DNA of 64,000 nucleotides, from contig NZ_FOUX01000007.1 of NCBI RefSeq assembly GCF_900114995.1, positions 124,001 through 188,000 of the forward strand, written 5' to 3'. This DNA is from Chitinophaga sp. YR627. GTDB lineage: Bacteria; Bacteroidota; Bacteroidia; Chitinophagales; Chitinophagaceae. Of the stretch, positions 17,884 to 26,292 are shown piece by piece. The notes below the pieces were generated by a model. That model had not been told where the DNA came from. It worked only from the letters and a program-made list of their open reading frames with translations, and made no database searches. The translations under genes were made by a program, and so were the position numbers. Every line of letters starts with the position of its first letter. Positions within the stretch are counted from its first letter, which is position 1.

Positions 17884-19707
17884 ATGTTTAATACAGTTAC
17901 TCCCCGGGAAGCAGTGGCACACCTGCAACCGGATATATGGGCGCGTGTCAACCGTCTGCACATCCGTAAGATGATTGCGGAATATGCACATGAACAGATC
18001 ATACAACCTTCCTACAGACATGTAAAACAGGGATGGGTCGTGTATGTACTGACTTCCGATCAACCCAATACAGAATATCGCTTTCGCGCAAAAATATTAC
18101 GCCTTAACCATTGGTACATCCTGACGGAGTCCATTGAAAAGATGGTGAACGGACAACCCGCTCCGCTGGATGCACTGGCATTCATCGTAGAGTTCAGTGA
18201 ACAATTGAATATGGATCCTGCCATGCTGCCGGTATACATGGAAGAAGTGGCAGCAACCCTGTATGGTAGTGCTTATATGCATGTGCAGGGTGGTCCTTCT
18301 TCCGTATACCTGGCTGGCGCGGATTACCAGGAAATAGAACATGCCATGACCGGGCATCCCCGCTTTATTGCCAATAATGGCAGGGTGGGTTTCGATGCCA
18401 GTGATTACCGGAGCTTTGCACCGGAAGCAGCACAGCCAATGCCTTTGCTATGGTTGGCAGGACATCAGAGTTGTACGGAGTTTACCAGCATTGCTTCATT
18501 GGAATATGCACAGGTAAAGCAGCAGGAACTGGGTAGTCAGGCCGCTGAATTTGATGCAATACTCACCGGCAAAGGATTACAGCCAGCGGAATACATCTAC
18601 ATACCAGTGCATCCATGGCAATGGTATAACAAACTGGCCAACATCTTTGCACCTGATGTAGTGGCTGATAAACTGGTATTACTGGGTTATGGTCAGGATC
18701 AGTATCTGCCACAGCAGTCTATCCGTACCTTCTTTAACATAGATAATCCGGGTAAGTTTTATGTCAAGACCGCCCTTTCTATTCTGAATATGGGGTATGT
18801 ACGTGGCTTATCGCCTTATTTCATGCGTACGACACCAGGTATCAACGAATGGGTGAATAACGTGGTATTACAAGATGCTTATCTCCAGGAGACAGGCTTC
18901 TGTACACTGCGTGAGATCGCCACTACCGGTTACTCTAATCATTACTATGAGCAGGCGACAAAGACAGATAATCCCTACAAGAAAATGCTGGCAGCATTGT
19001 GGAGAGAAAGTCCTTTGTCCAAAGTACAGCCTGGTCAGCGTATTATGACCATGGCAGCCCTGCTGCATATTGATACGCAGGGAGATGCTTTATTACCCGA
19101 GCTGATTCAGTTATCCGGTCTGGATGCAGATGTATGGTTACAACAGTATATACACGTCTACATGAGTCCTTTATTGCATTGTTTCTACCAGCACGATATG
19201 GTGTTTATGCCGCATGGTGAGAACATTATACTGGTACTGGAGAATCATGTACCGGTACGTACGATCATGAAGGACATCGGAGAGGAAGTCTCCGTGCTGA
19301 GTGTAGATGTGCCATTGCCGGAAATCGCCAGCCGTTTGCGTGTGAGCGTACCAGATGAAGTAAGGACGCTGCCTTTATTCACGCAGATCTTTGATGGTAT
19401 TTTCCGCTTTATAGCAGCCATTCTTGAAGAGCATATGGATTATCCTGAGAAACGCTTCTGGGAACTGGTTGCGCAGGTAATATTGACTTACCGGCAAAGA
19501 CATCCGCAACTGGAACAGAAGTTTCAGCAGTTTGACCTGTTTGTAAAGGAGATCAGTCCGGATGCATTAAACCGTTTACAGATCAGTAATAACCGTCAGT
19601 TACGCAACAGGGCGAATCCTTTTGATGTGCCATCAGTAGGTATCGTTGAAAACCCGATAGCGGCTTTCAGTCCGTCTCCATCTTACACTAAAATGGCGAC
19701 CGTATGA
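17884..19707 (+). CDS. IucA/IucC-family (NIS) siderophore synthetase, second copy
   Basis: At 607 residues this is a tandem paralogue of the preceding gene, alignable along its whole length. It has VAHLQPDIWARVNRLHIRK at the start, GHPRFIANNGRVGF near residue 157, PVHPWQWYNK near 243 and MPHGENIILVLEN near 445. It has one residue fewer just before the GHP motif. All catalytic-looking blocks are intact, so it is not a decaying duplicate. Two intact copies suggest two successive condensations, for example dimerisation and then ring closure, or different substrates. Its stop overlaps the start of the creatininase-like gene by 4 bp. Confidence 0.92.
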   Translation: MFNTVTPREAVAHLQPDIWARVNRLHIRKMIAEYAHEQIIQPSYRHVKQGWVVYVLTSDQPNTEYRFRAKILRLNHWYILTESIEKMVNGQPAPLDALAFIVEFSEQLNMDPAMLPVYMEEVAATLYGSAYMHVQGGPSSVYLAGADYQEIEHAMTGHPRFIANNGRVGFDASDYRSFAPEAAQPMPLLWLAGHQSCTEFTSIASLEYAQVKQQELGSQAAEFDAILTGKGLQPAEYIYIPVHPWQWYNKLANIFAPDVVADKLVLLGYGQDQYLPQQSIRTFFNIDNPGKFYVKTALSILNMGYVRGLSPYFMRTTPGINEWVNNVVLQDAYLQETGFCTLREIATTGYSNHYYEQATKTDNPYKKMLAALWRESPLSKVQPGQRIMTMAALLHIDTQGDALLPELIQLSGLDADVWLQQYIHVYMSPLLHCFYQHDMVFMPHGENIILVLENHVPVRTIMKDIGEEVSVLSVDVPLPEIASRLRVSVPDEVRTLPLFTQIFDGIFRFIAAILEEHMDYPEKRFWELVAQVILTYRQRHPQLEQKFQQFDLFVKEISPDALNRLQISNNRQLRNRANPFDVPSVGIVENPIAAFSPSPSYTKMATV

Positions 19708-20507
19708 GAAAGATAGCCGTTGTTATTTGTCTGCTTTCTTTTATCTGTATCCGTGTTTTGGCGCAAACGCCGGAACAGGTATTGATGGAGGCCATGACCT
19801 CACGGGAACTGGCCGCGCGTATGGCAGCAGGAGCAAACACGGTACTGATCTTCAGCGGAGGTACAGAGGCATCCGGGCCGCATCTGGCATTAGGTAAACA
19901 TAACTATCGTGTATACCGCTATGCCGCACAGATCGCGGATAGTCTGGGTAATACGCTTGTAGCCCCCGTGCTTCCTTTTGCACCTAATAGTCCGGTACTT
20001 GAACGTTATCCCGGTACCATTTCATTGACCGATCAGACCTTCTCTGATGTGAATGAACAGCTGGTACGGAGTATGGTGAATTCCGGCTTTCGTTATATCA
20101 TCCTGATGAGCGATCACTTTAACAGTCAGCGGCCTTTAAAAACACTGGCTGCAAGACTGGACAGTACACTCCGTCCAAAAGGTGTACGGGTTTTCTTTTC
20201 GGGTGATGGATATGCGAAAGCAAGAGCGCAGATAGAAGCCGGTATTGCCCGTCAGGGAATAGTACCCGGTGGTCATGGCGGTTTGTGGGATACGGCAGAA
20301 ACATGGGCCGTATTACCTGCTGCCGTACGCACAGCTTATCTGGCTGCGGGCGATACGACGCACCTGGGTAACGGTCCGCTGGATGCTGCCGGTGTATCCG
20401 GAGATCCCTGTCTGGCAACACCCGAACAGGGCAGACTGTTTGGTCAGCTGCGTGTGCAACTGGCTGTACAGGAAATACGTCAATGGCTGTCACAGGTAAA
20501 ACAATAA
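19704..20507 (+). CDS. Exported creatininase-family protein in the siderophore operon
   Basis: The 267-residue protein begins with a signal peptide (hydrophobic residues 5-18, cleavage near VLAQ) and is then a creatininase/creatinine-amidohydrolase-like fold. GGTEASGPHLALG (about residues 51-63) matches the family's GSTEQHGPHLPLG region. GGHGGLWDTAETW (about 190-202) matches the HAGExET region. The usual aspartate after LG is replaced by KH, and the family NGHGGN block is degenerate (MSDHFNSQ), so metal binding may differ. The ATG overlaps the preceding stop. In this operon it may hydrolyse an amide of the exported or returning siderophore in the periplasm; that is inference. Confidence 0.75.
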   Translation: MRKIAVVICLLSFICIRVLAQTPEQVLMEAMTSRELAARMAAGANTVLIFSGGTEASGPHLALGKHNYRVYRYAAQIADSLGNTLVAPVLPFAPNSPVLERYPGTISLTDQTFSDVNEQLVRSMVNSGFRYIILMSDHFNSQRPLKTLAARLDSTLRPKGVRVFFSGDGYAKARAQIEAGIARQGIVPGGHGGLWDTAETWAVLPAAVRTAYLAAGDTTHLGNGPLDAAGVSGDPCLATPEQGRLFGQLRVQLAVQEIRQWLSQVKQ

Positions 20508-20509
20508 AA

Positions 20510-21850
20510 ATGAACACACCTATTATGACCGCCATCATTAACAGCTATTGCAGAGGGTTCGCCAACTGGAGCTGTTATGAAGGCATCCCGAAATATGATC
20601 AGGTACTTGCAGACTACTTCATTACAACAGGGCATCAGCTGCATTTACGGCTGGACTTTAGTGCAAATGGACGCGAAGTGTTTATTCCTTTCCGCTATTT
20701 CTCTGAAAGCGGCTATCATGTATTTGACTATCCGGCAATAGAAAGAACGCTTGCTGATGATCAGATCAATACGATCGATGCTGCACGCTTACTGACTATA
20801 ATAGCGGATCATCTGCAACAGGAATATCCGGCCATACAACTGGAACAGGCACTGGATAAGCTATCTGCTTTTCCTTGTCCGTCGAAGATCGAGGGAGGCA
20901 GTATTGAAGCATTCAATACCTTATTGTCGCTTGCGGATATAAACAGTGAACCGGTACCGGAGCAATGGCTGGTACAGGACGTATTACCGATGGTAGCTTG
21001 TCTGGGTTACCGGCAACAGGCAGATGAAACAAAACTGTTAAGCGCTATCTACGAAAGGTGTGAGCAATCACTGGTAGATCATCCTTTGTTAAACAGCAAT
21101 AAACTGTCAGTTACCAATGAACTGTTATCCTTTCTGTTGGGCGAAGAGAAGGTGACACGTCCTTATCCGAACCCGTTACACAAGGCTTTCTTTTCTGCCA
21201 CACTTATTCAGCCTGCCGGGAAGGGAACCGTATATAGCCGGTATTTCCCGAAAGAAGATATCACCGTTAGTATACGGCCATTTGATATTGACCGTGATCT
21301 GGAAATGGTGCATGAATGGTTTAACCGTGAACATGCAAAGAAGATCTGGAAGATGGACTGGCCCCTGCGTGAGCTGGAATTATACTACCGTACGATGCTG
21401 CCAGGGAACTGGTCGCATAGCTACATCGGAGAGATCAACGGTATACCCAGTTACAACTTTGAAGTGTATTGGGTGGTGCGGGATATGTTATCGGACTATT
21501 ACGATGCTTTGCCAATGGATTATGGCACTCATCAGTTTATCGCGCCGGTAGACCCTAAACTGAAGTTTTCATCTCCCTCCACCCAATGTATGCTCGACTG
21601 GGTATTTGCACAGCCAAAAGTAGGTAAAATGGTAGGAGAAGGGTCTGTTGAATCACTGGCTGCACTGATGAACAAAGCACACGTTGGTTTCCGTGTAGAG
21701 AAGGTCATTCAGCTGCCACATAAAAAGGCCAATCTCAATTTCTGTTACCGTGAATGGTATTGGGCGAAGTTCCCGGAAAACCAGCATCTCGCGCCACTAT
21801 CCATCACAGCAATTAAACAAACAACTCATGAAACAGTCTCCCGTATATAA
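20510..21850 (+). CDS. IucB-like N-acyltransferase (GNAT) with a long N-terminal extension
   Basis: The ATG at 20510 (MNTPIM) is preferred over the in-frame ATG at 20483, which lies inside the upstream gene; the product is 446 residues. The last 200 or so residues (from about 245, ISIRPFDIDRDLEMVHEWFN) are a GNAT domain of the AcCoA/acyl-CoA:N-hydroxylysine acyltransferase type (IucB/AlcB/DesC). It should acylate the N-hydroxylated diamine. The first 220-240 residues have no function I can assign; their YPNPLHKAF segment and helical pattern recall part of an NIS synthetase but lack its catalytic blocks. The 3' end overlaps the next gene by 23 bp. Confidence 0.8.
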   Translation: MNTPIMTAIINSYCRGFANWSCYEGIPKYDQVLADYFITTGHQLHLRLDFSANGREVFIPFRYFSESGYHVFDYPAIERTLADDQINTIDAARLLTIIADHLQQEYPAIQLEQALDKLSAFPCPSKIEGGSIEAFNTLLSLADINSEPVPEQWLVQDVLPMVACLGYRQQADETKLLSAIYERCEQSLVDHPLLNSNKLSVTNELLSFLLGEEKVTRPYPNPLHKAFFSATLIQPAGKGTVYSRYFPKEDITVSIRPFDIDRDLEMVHEWFNREHAKKIWKMDWPLRELELYYRTMLPGNWSHSYIGEINGIPSYNFEVYWVVRDMLSDYYDALPMDYGTHQFIAPVDPKLKFSSPSTQCMLDWVFAQPKVGKMVGEGSVESLAALMNKAHVGFRVEKVIQLPHKKANLNFCYREWYWAKFPENQHLAPLSITAIKQTTHETVSRI

Positions 21851-23156
21851 TCTTATTGGTATCGGCATTGGTCCGTTTAATCTGGGGCTTGCTGCCCTGC
21901 TGCATCCTGTAAAAGATGTCAGCGCTGTATTTTTTGATCAGTCAGAAGGCTTCGACTGGCATCCTGGTCTGATGTTGCAAAGCGCCACCTTACAAACACC
22001 ATTCATGGGTACCGATCTGGTAACGATGGCCGATCCTACCAGCTGGTTCAGCTTTCTCAACTTTCTGAAACAGACAGGTCGTTTATACCCTTTCTTTATC
22101 AGAGAGAGTTATTATATGTTGCGCAGAGAGTATAACCTTTATTGTCAGTGGGCAATAAAACAATTGCCCTCCTGCCGTTTCTCGCATAAAGTGTCCCGCC
22201 TGGCCTATAAGGACGGTTTGTATGAAGTGACCGTACAACAAACCAAAACAGGCGACGTGACCACCTGGTATGCAGAAAAGCTGGTACTCGGTACAGGTAC
22301 ACAGCCTTACACGCCTTCTTTTGTAAACAGAGAACAACTGCCTGGCGTTATACATACCTCTGCTTATTTGCCTAATAAGGCAGATATACTGAAGAAAGGA
22401 GATGTAACGATCATTGGCTCCGGACAAAGCGCTGCAGAGATCTTTTATGAGCTGTTACCGGAAACGGCGAACGGCTTACAACTGAACTGGTTTACACGGG
22501 CTGACAGATTCTTTCCGATGGAATATTCAAAACTGACGCTGGAGCTGACTTCTCCGGAGTATGTAGACTATTTCTATGAAATGCCTCCGGAACGCCGCAG
22601 AAAGATACTTGCAGCTCAGAATACGCTCTTTAAAGGCATCAACTACGATCTTATCAACGAGATCTTTGATACCATGTATGAGATGAGTGTAGGTGGTAAA
22701 AAGCTCAATGTACAGCTGAATACCAATAGTGAGCTGACAGCTATTACACCGGGTACCGGCAACGACGTATATACCTTACATTTTAATCACGTACAGCAGC
22801 AACGCCGTTTCACCCTGGATACAAAGTCCGTTATACTGGCGACAGGATATAAATACAATGAACCTGCTATCGTCAGTGGTATAGAAGAGCGGATCCGTCG
22901 TACATCTGACAACCTGATGGATGTGCACCGTAACTACACCATAGATGTGCAGAACAGCGAGATCTTCGTACAGAACGCAGAACTGCATACACATGGTTTT
23001 GTAACGCCGGATCTGGGCATGGGTGCTTATCGCAATTCACATATCATTAATGCGATCGCAGGCAGAGAAGTGTATAAGATAGAAGAGCGCATTGCCTACC
23101 AGGATTTCGGTGTTATCAATGTCAAAGAAACTGCTAATGATTTAGCCATCCTTTAA
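21828..23156 (+). CDS. FAD/NADPH-dependent amine N-monooxygenase (IucD/PvdA/AlcA type)
   Basis: From ATG 21828 (MKQSPVYNLIGIG) the product has 442 residues; upstream in-frame codons lie within the preceding gene. The FAD-binding GIGIGPFNLG spans residues 11-20, the NADPH-binding GSGQS 197-201, and the family ATGY block 338-341. These enzymes hydroxylate the terminal amine of lysine, ornithine or their diamines, the step that makes the hydroxamate iron ligand. With a decarboxylase in the operon the substrate is probably cadaverine or hydroxycadaverine rather than free lysine. Confidence 0.93.
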   Translation: MKQSPVYNLIGIGIGPFNLGLAALLHPVKDVSAVFFDQSEGFDWHPGLMLQSATLQTPFMGTDLVTMADPTSWFSFLNFLKQTGRLYPFFIRESYYMLRREYNLYCQWAIKQLPSCRFSHKVSRLAYKDGLYEVTVQQTKTGDVTTWYAEKLVLGTGTQPYTPSFVNREQLPGVIHTSAYLPNKADILKKGDVTIIGSGQSAAEIFYELLPETANGLQLNWFTRADRFFPMEYSKLTLELTSPEYVDYFYEMPPERRRKILAAQNTLFKGINYDLINEIFDTMYEMSVGGKKLNVQLNTNSELTAITPGTGNDVYTLHFNHVQQQRRFTLDTKSVILATGYKYNEPAIVSGIEERIRRTSDNLMDVHRNYTIDVQNSEIFVQNAELHTHGFVTPDLGMGAYRNSHIINAIAGREVYKIEERIAYQDFGVINVKETANDLAIL

Positions 23157-23175
23157 TGTTAAACCATTATTACGA

Positions 23176-24582
23176 ATGAATGCTGTGCTGCTGAGAGCCC
23201 GTTCTATATTGAATCTGTTCAGAAGTGCGATTGCCGGTACGGAGAAAGACTTTACCTCCGGAAGTGTCAATCGTGCCACCTTTCTTTTGTCAGTACCCTC
23301 TATGCTGGAGCTGGCGATGGAATCATTATTTGTGATGGTAGATCTTCTTTTTGTGAGTAGTCTGGGAGAAAGGGCTATCACCATTGTGGGGGTCGTCAAT
23401 TCTGTGATCATCATTTTCCACTCTGTGGCAATGGGGTTAAGTATTGCGGCCACCGCTGTCATATCCAGAAGAGTAGGAGAGAAGAAACCACGTACTGCCG
23501 GTCTGGCAGCAATGCAGGCCATCTATCTGGGCGTGACGATCTCTGTTATCTTCAGTATACTATCGATCACTTTTAACAGAAGTATCCTGCACCTGGCCGG
23601 CGCCTCTGCTGAACTCGTACATGAAGGCGATCTGTTCTCGCGTATTATGTTTGGTTGTATTCTGCTGGTCGTGATGCGCGTTTTAATGAACGGGATCTTT
23701 CGTGGTGCAGGTAATGCGGCCATGGCGATGCGTACGCTGTTATTGTCCAATGCTGTGAATGCTGTATTGTGTGCAGTACTCATCTTTGGTGTAGGGCCCA
23801 TTCCTTCCTTTGGTTTATTAGGTGCAGCAATGGCTACAGGTATCGCCAATCTCGTAGGTGTCAGTTATCAGTGCTGGTATTTTGCAAAAGCGGAGAAGGT
23901 GATCCAGATCGGCAGACAGCAACTGATGCTGGTTCCATCCATCATTAAACGTATCTGCAAACTGGCCGCCTCCGGCACCCTACAGTATATTATACCTTCT
24001 TCCAGCCGTTTCCTGATGATCATCATCGTTGCTAAACTGGGAGAGAGTGTACTGGCGGGGTATATTGTGGCTAACCGTATCATCATGTTCACCGTACTAC
24101 CCGCCTGGGGGATTGCGAATGCCGCCGGCGTACTGACAGGACAGAACCTGGGTGCGGGACAGCCGGAAAGGGCAGAGCAATCAGTCTGGAAAACGGGCGC
24201 CTTCAATATGTGTTTCCTGGGTAGTATCGCATTATTTCTGCTGGCTTCAGGTGAAAGTATCGTGCACATTTTTACACGTGAACAGACGGTTGCACAGAAT
24301 GCGGCACTCTATCTCCGTTACATGTCCATCGCCTATTTTTTCTTTGGATATACCATGGTGATCTCCCGCTCACTCAACGCGGCTGGTTCCGTAAATGTGG
24401 TAACCCTGTTGTATGTGCTGATGTTCTACATAACACAGCTGCCGCTGGCCTGGTTCCTGGGTATACATTCCAACTGGGGGCCGCAGGGTATATTCATCGC
24501 AATTCTCGCATCTGAAATCGTATTAGCCGCTGCTTGTCTTATTGTCTTCCGTAGCGGTAAATGGAAAAAAGTAAAGATCTGA
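23176..24582 (+). CDS. MATE-family efflux transporter
   Basis: The 468-residue inner-membrane protein has about twelve hydrophobic segments arranged as two related halves and aligns with multidrug and toxic-compound extrusion transporters. It lacks any ATPase domain, so export would be driven by an ion gradient. It sits 19 bp after the N-hydroxylase gene and 17 bp before the carrier protein gene. The most economical role is export of the finished siderophore to the periplasm. Confidence 0.9.
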   Translation: MNAVLLRARSILNLFRSAIAGTEKDFTSGSVNRATFLLSVPSMLELAMESLFVMVDLLFVSSLGERAITIVGVVNSVIIIFHSVAMGLSIAATAVISRRVGEKKPRTAGLAAMQAIYLGVTISVIFSILSITFNRSILHLAGASAELVHEGDLFSRIMFGCILLVVMRVLMNGIFRGAGNAAMAMRTLLLSNAVNAVLCAVLIFGVGPIPSFGLLGAAMATGIANLVGVSYQCWYFAKAEKVIQIGRQQLMLVPSIIKRICKLAASGTLQYIIPSSSRFLMIIIVAKLGESVLAGYIVANRIIMFTVLPAWGIANAAGVLTGQNLGAGQPERAEQSVWKTGAFNMCFLGSIALFLLASGESIVHIFTREQTVAQNAALYLRYMSIAYFFFGYTMVISRSLNAAGSVNVVTLLYVLMFYITQLPLAWFLGIHSNWGPQGIFIAILASEIVLAAACLIVFRSGKWKKVKI

Positions 24583-24599
24583 TCTAAAAATTTTGTCTC

Positions 24600-24839
24600 A
24601 TGAACACAACTCAAACACTACACGATATTATCGCAGCTGCATTATCTATACCCGCAGAACAGGTAACAGATGATCTTAGTTATCAGAGTATCCCGGAATG
24701 GGACTCTGTATCACATATCTATCTCATTACCGAACTGGAAGCTGCTTTCGGCATCACCATTGATACGGAAGAAGTACTGGAAATGAGCAGCGTGGAACAA
24801 GTAAAGGAAACCCTTAGAAAGCATAACATAGAGATATGA
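24600..24839 (+). CDS. Acyl carrier protein
   Basis: This 79-residue helical acidic protein has the phosphopantetheine attachment site at S36 within EWDSVSHIYLITELE. That form (WDS-x-SH) is typical of stand-alone carrier proteins in specialised pathways rather than the fatty-acid AcpP. Its stop overlaps the start of the adenylating ligase by 4 bp, which strongly suggests the ligase loads it. The acyl group carried is unknown. A phosphopantetheinyl transferase would be needed from elsewhere in the genome. Confidence 0.9.
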   Translation: MNTTQTLHDIIAAALSIPAEQVTDDLSYQSIPEWDSVSHIYLITELEAAFGITIDTEEVLEMSSVEQVKETLRKHNIEI

Positions 24840-26215
24840 GTTTATACGGATTGATCGCACAGAATAAAAGTCTCCGGTATCTCGATGCAGTTACAGGGGA
24901 CAGTTATACGCTGCCGGATCTGATGAAAGACGTCTGGGATATTACAGAAAGACCTGCACTGGCTTTTCTGTACCTGGATAATTCCATCGCATCTGTCAAG
25001 CTGTTATTACAATGTCTGAATAGCAGATTAACCCTGGCGCTGTTAAGTCCGAAGTTACACCTGGATTATAAGCAGCGGCTGGAGGAAGTATATGAGCCTT
25101 ATTACATTTATGATGTAACCAGGACCGAGATACCCGACCGGGACTTACAGGATAATATGCTTTTCTGTAACAGGAAAGGTATCCGGAATGTAATACATCC
25201 CGATATTAAGGTGTTGCTGAGTACCTCCGGCACTACGGGTTCGCCTAAATTTGTAAAGTTGTCAGAGGATAATCTGGAGCAGAATGCCCTGTCCATTCTT
25301 GACTATCTGCCCATTAACAGCAACGATGTTACCCCCCTGAACCTGCCGGTATTCTATTCATACGGATTATCTGTTTTTACGACGAACAGCATTGCCGGCG
25401 GACAGATCGTATGTGGTAACCGGGATGTGATACAGAAGGAATTCTGGGAGGACATGGAGCGTTATGGCTATACCTCTGTGGCTGGTGTACCTTATGTCTA
25501 TGAGATGTTGCACCGGATCGGGTTTAATCGTAAAGAATATCCTTCATTACGATACATGACACAGGCCGGTGGAAAACTGAATGGAACACTGATCAAAGCC
25601 TTTGGTGAATACCTGGCTGACAGGAACAAACAGTTCTTCGTGATGTATGGTCAGACGGAGGCGACTGCCCGTATGGCTTATATGCCACCGCAAGACCTGC
25701 TGACTAAAAACGGCTCCATTGGTAAGCCCATCAGGGGAGGTCAGTTCACACTGGCGCCTGATACCCATGAGCTATTATATAGCGGACCGAATGTATTTGG
25801 TGGTTATGCAACAACCGCAGCCGATCTGACGAATTTTGAGCGTTTACCGGTGTTACATACCGGTGATGTGGCTACCTGTGATGAGGATGGGTATTATTAC
25901 ATTACAGGCCGTTTAAAACGATTTGTAAAGTTGTTTGGCACCCGTATCAACCTCGATGAAGTGGAAAGCATTTTAAAGCAGGAAATACAGGGAGAAACGT
26001 TTGCCTGTATCGGAGTTGAGGATAAACACCTGCTGGTGTTTCACCGGATCACAGGACTGGAGGAAAGTTATATAAGATCATTGCTGTCTAAAAAGCTGGG
26101 ATTGCATCCGACAGCCTTTAAAGCACAGCTGGTTGAAGATTTTCCATTGACGCCCAATGGGAAGTTAGACTATACGGCTTTACAAAAACAGGATATTCCG
26201 CAGGTACAGCATTGA
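24836..26215 (+). CDS. AMP-forming acyl/amino-acid ligase (ANL superfamily)
   Basis: The 459-residue adenylating enzyme has the P-loop STSGTTGSPK at residues 129-138, YGQTEAT from Y271, a TGRLKRFVKLFGTRINLDEVE hinge region near 365-385, and the C-terminal catalytic lysine K443 in NGK. It is shorter than typical acyl-CoA synthetases and resembles ligases that charge stand-alone carrier proteins. It starts inside the carrier protein gene (ATGA overlap). With the carrier it could deliver an acyl unit, for example a dicarboxylate or beta-hydroxy acid, to the siderophore pathway; the substrate is not readable from the sequence. Confidence 0.88.
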   Translation: MSLYGLIAQNKSLRYLDAVTGDSYTLPDLMKDVWDITERPALAFLYLDNSIASVKLLLQCLNSRLTLALLSPKLHLDYKQRLEEVYEPYYIYDVTRTEIPDRDLQDNMLFCNRKGIRNVIHPDIKVLLSTSGTTGSPKFVKLSEDNLEQNALSILDYLPINSNDVTPLNLPVFYSYGLSVFTTNSIAGGQIVCGNRDVIQKEFWEDMERYGYTSVAGVPYVYEMLHRIGFNRKEYPSLRYMTQAGGKLNGTLIKAFGEYLADRNKQFFVMYGQTEATARMAYMPPQDLLTKNGSIGKPIRGGQFTLAPDTHELLYSGPNVFGGYATTAADLTNFERLPVLHTGDVATCDEDGYYYITGRLKRFVKLFGTRINLDEVESILKQEIQGETFACIGVEDKHLLVFHRITGLEESYIRSLLSKKLGLHPTAFKAQLVEDFPLTPNGKLDYTALQKQDIPQVQH

Positions 26216-26230
26216 TCACTGCTCATAAAA

Positions 26231-26277
26231 AGAGAAAGGGTGTTCGCCATCTGTTGGCGGACACCCTTTCTCTTTTA
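26231..26277. terminator. Strong bidirectional terminator between siderophore operon and receptor
   Basis: Arms 26231-26248 and 26256-26273 pair over 18 bp with one G-U pair and a 7-nt loop. A TTTT run follows on the plus strand and an A-rich stretch precedes, which gives T's on the minus strand. It separates two convergent units. Confidence 0.92.
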
Positions 26278-26292
26278 TCTTAATCAGACAGC

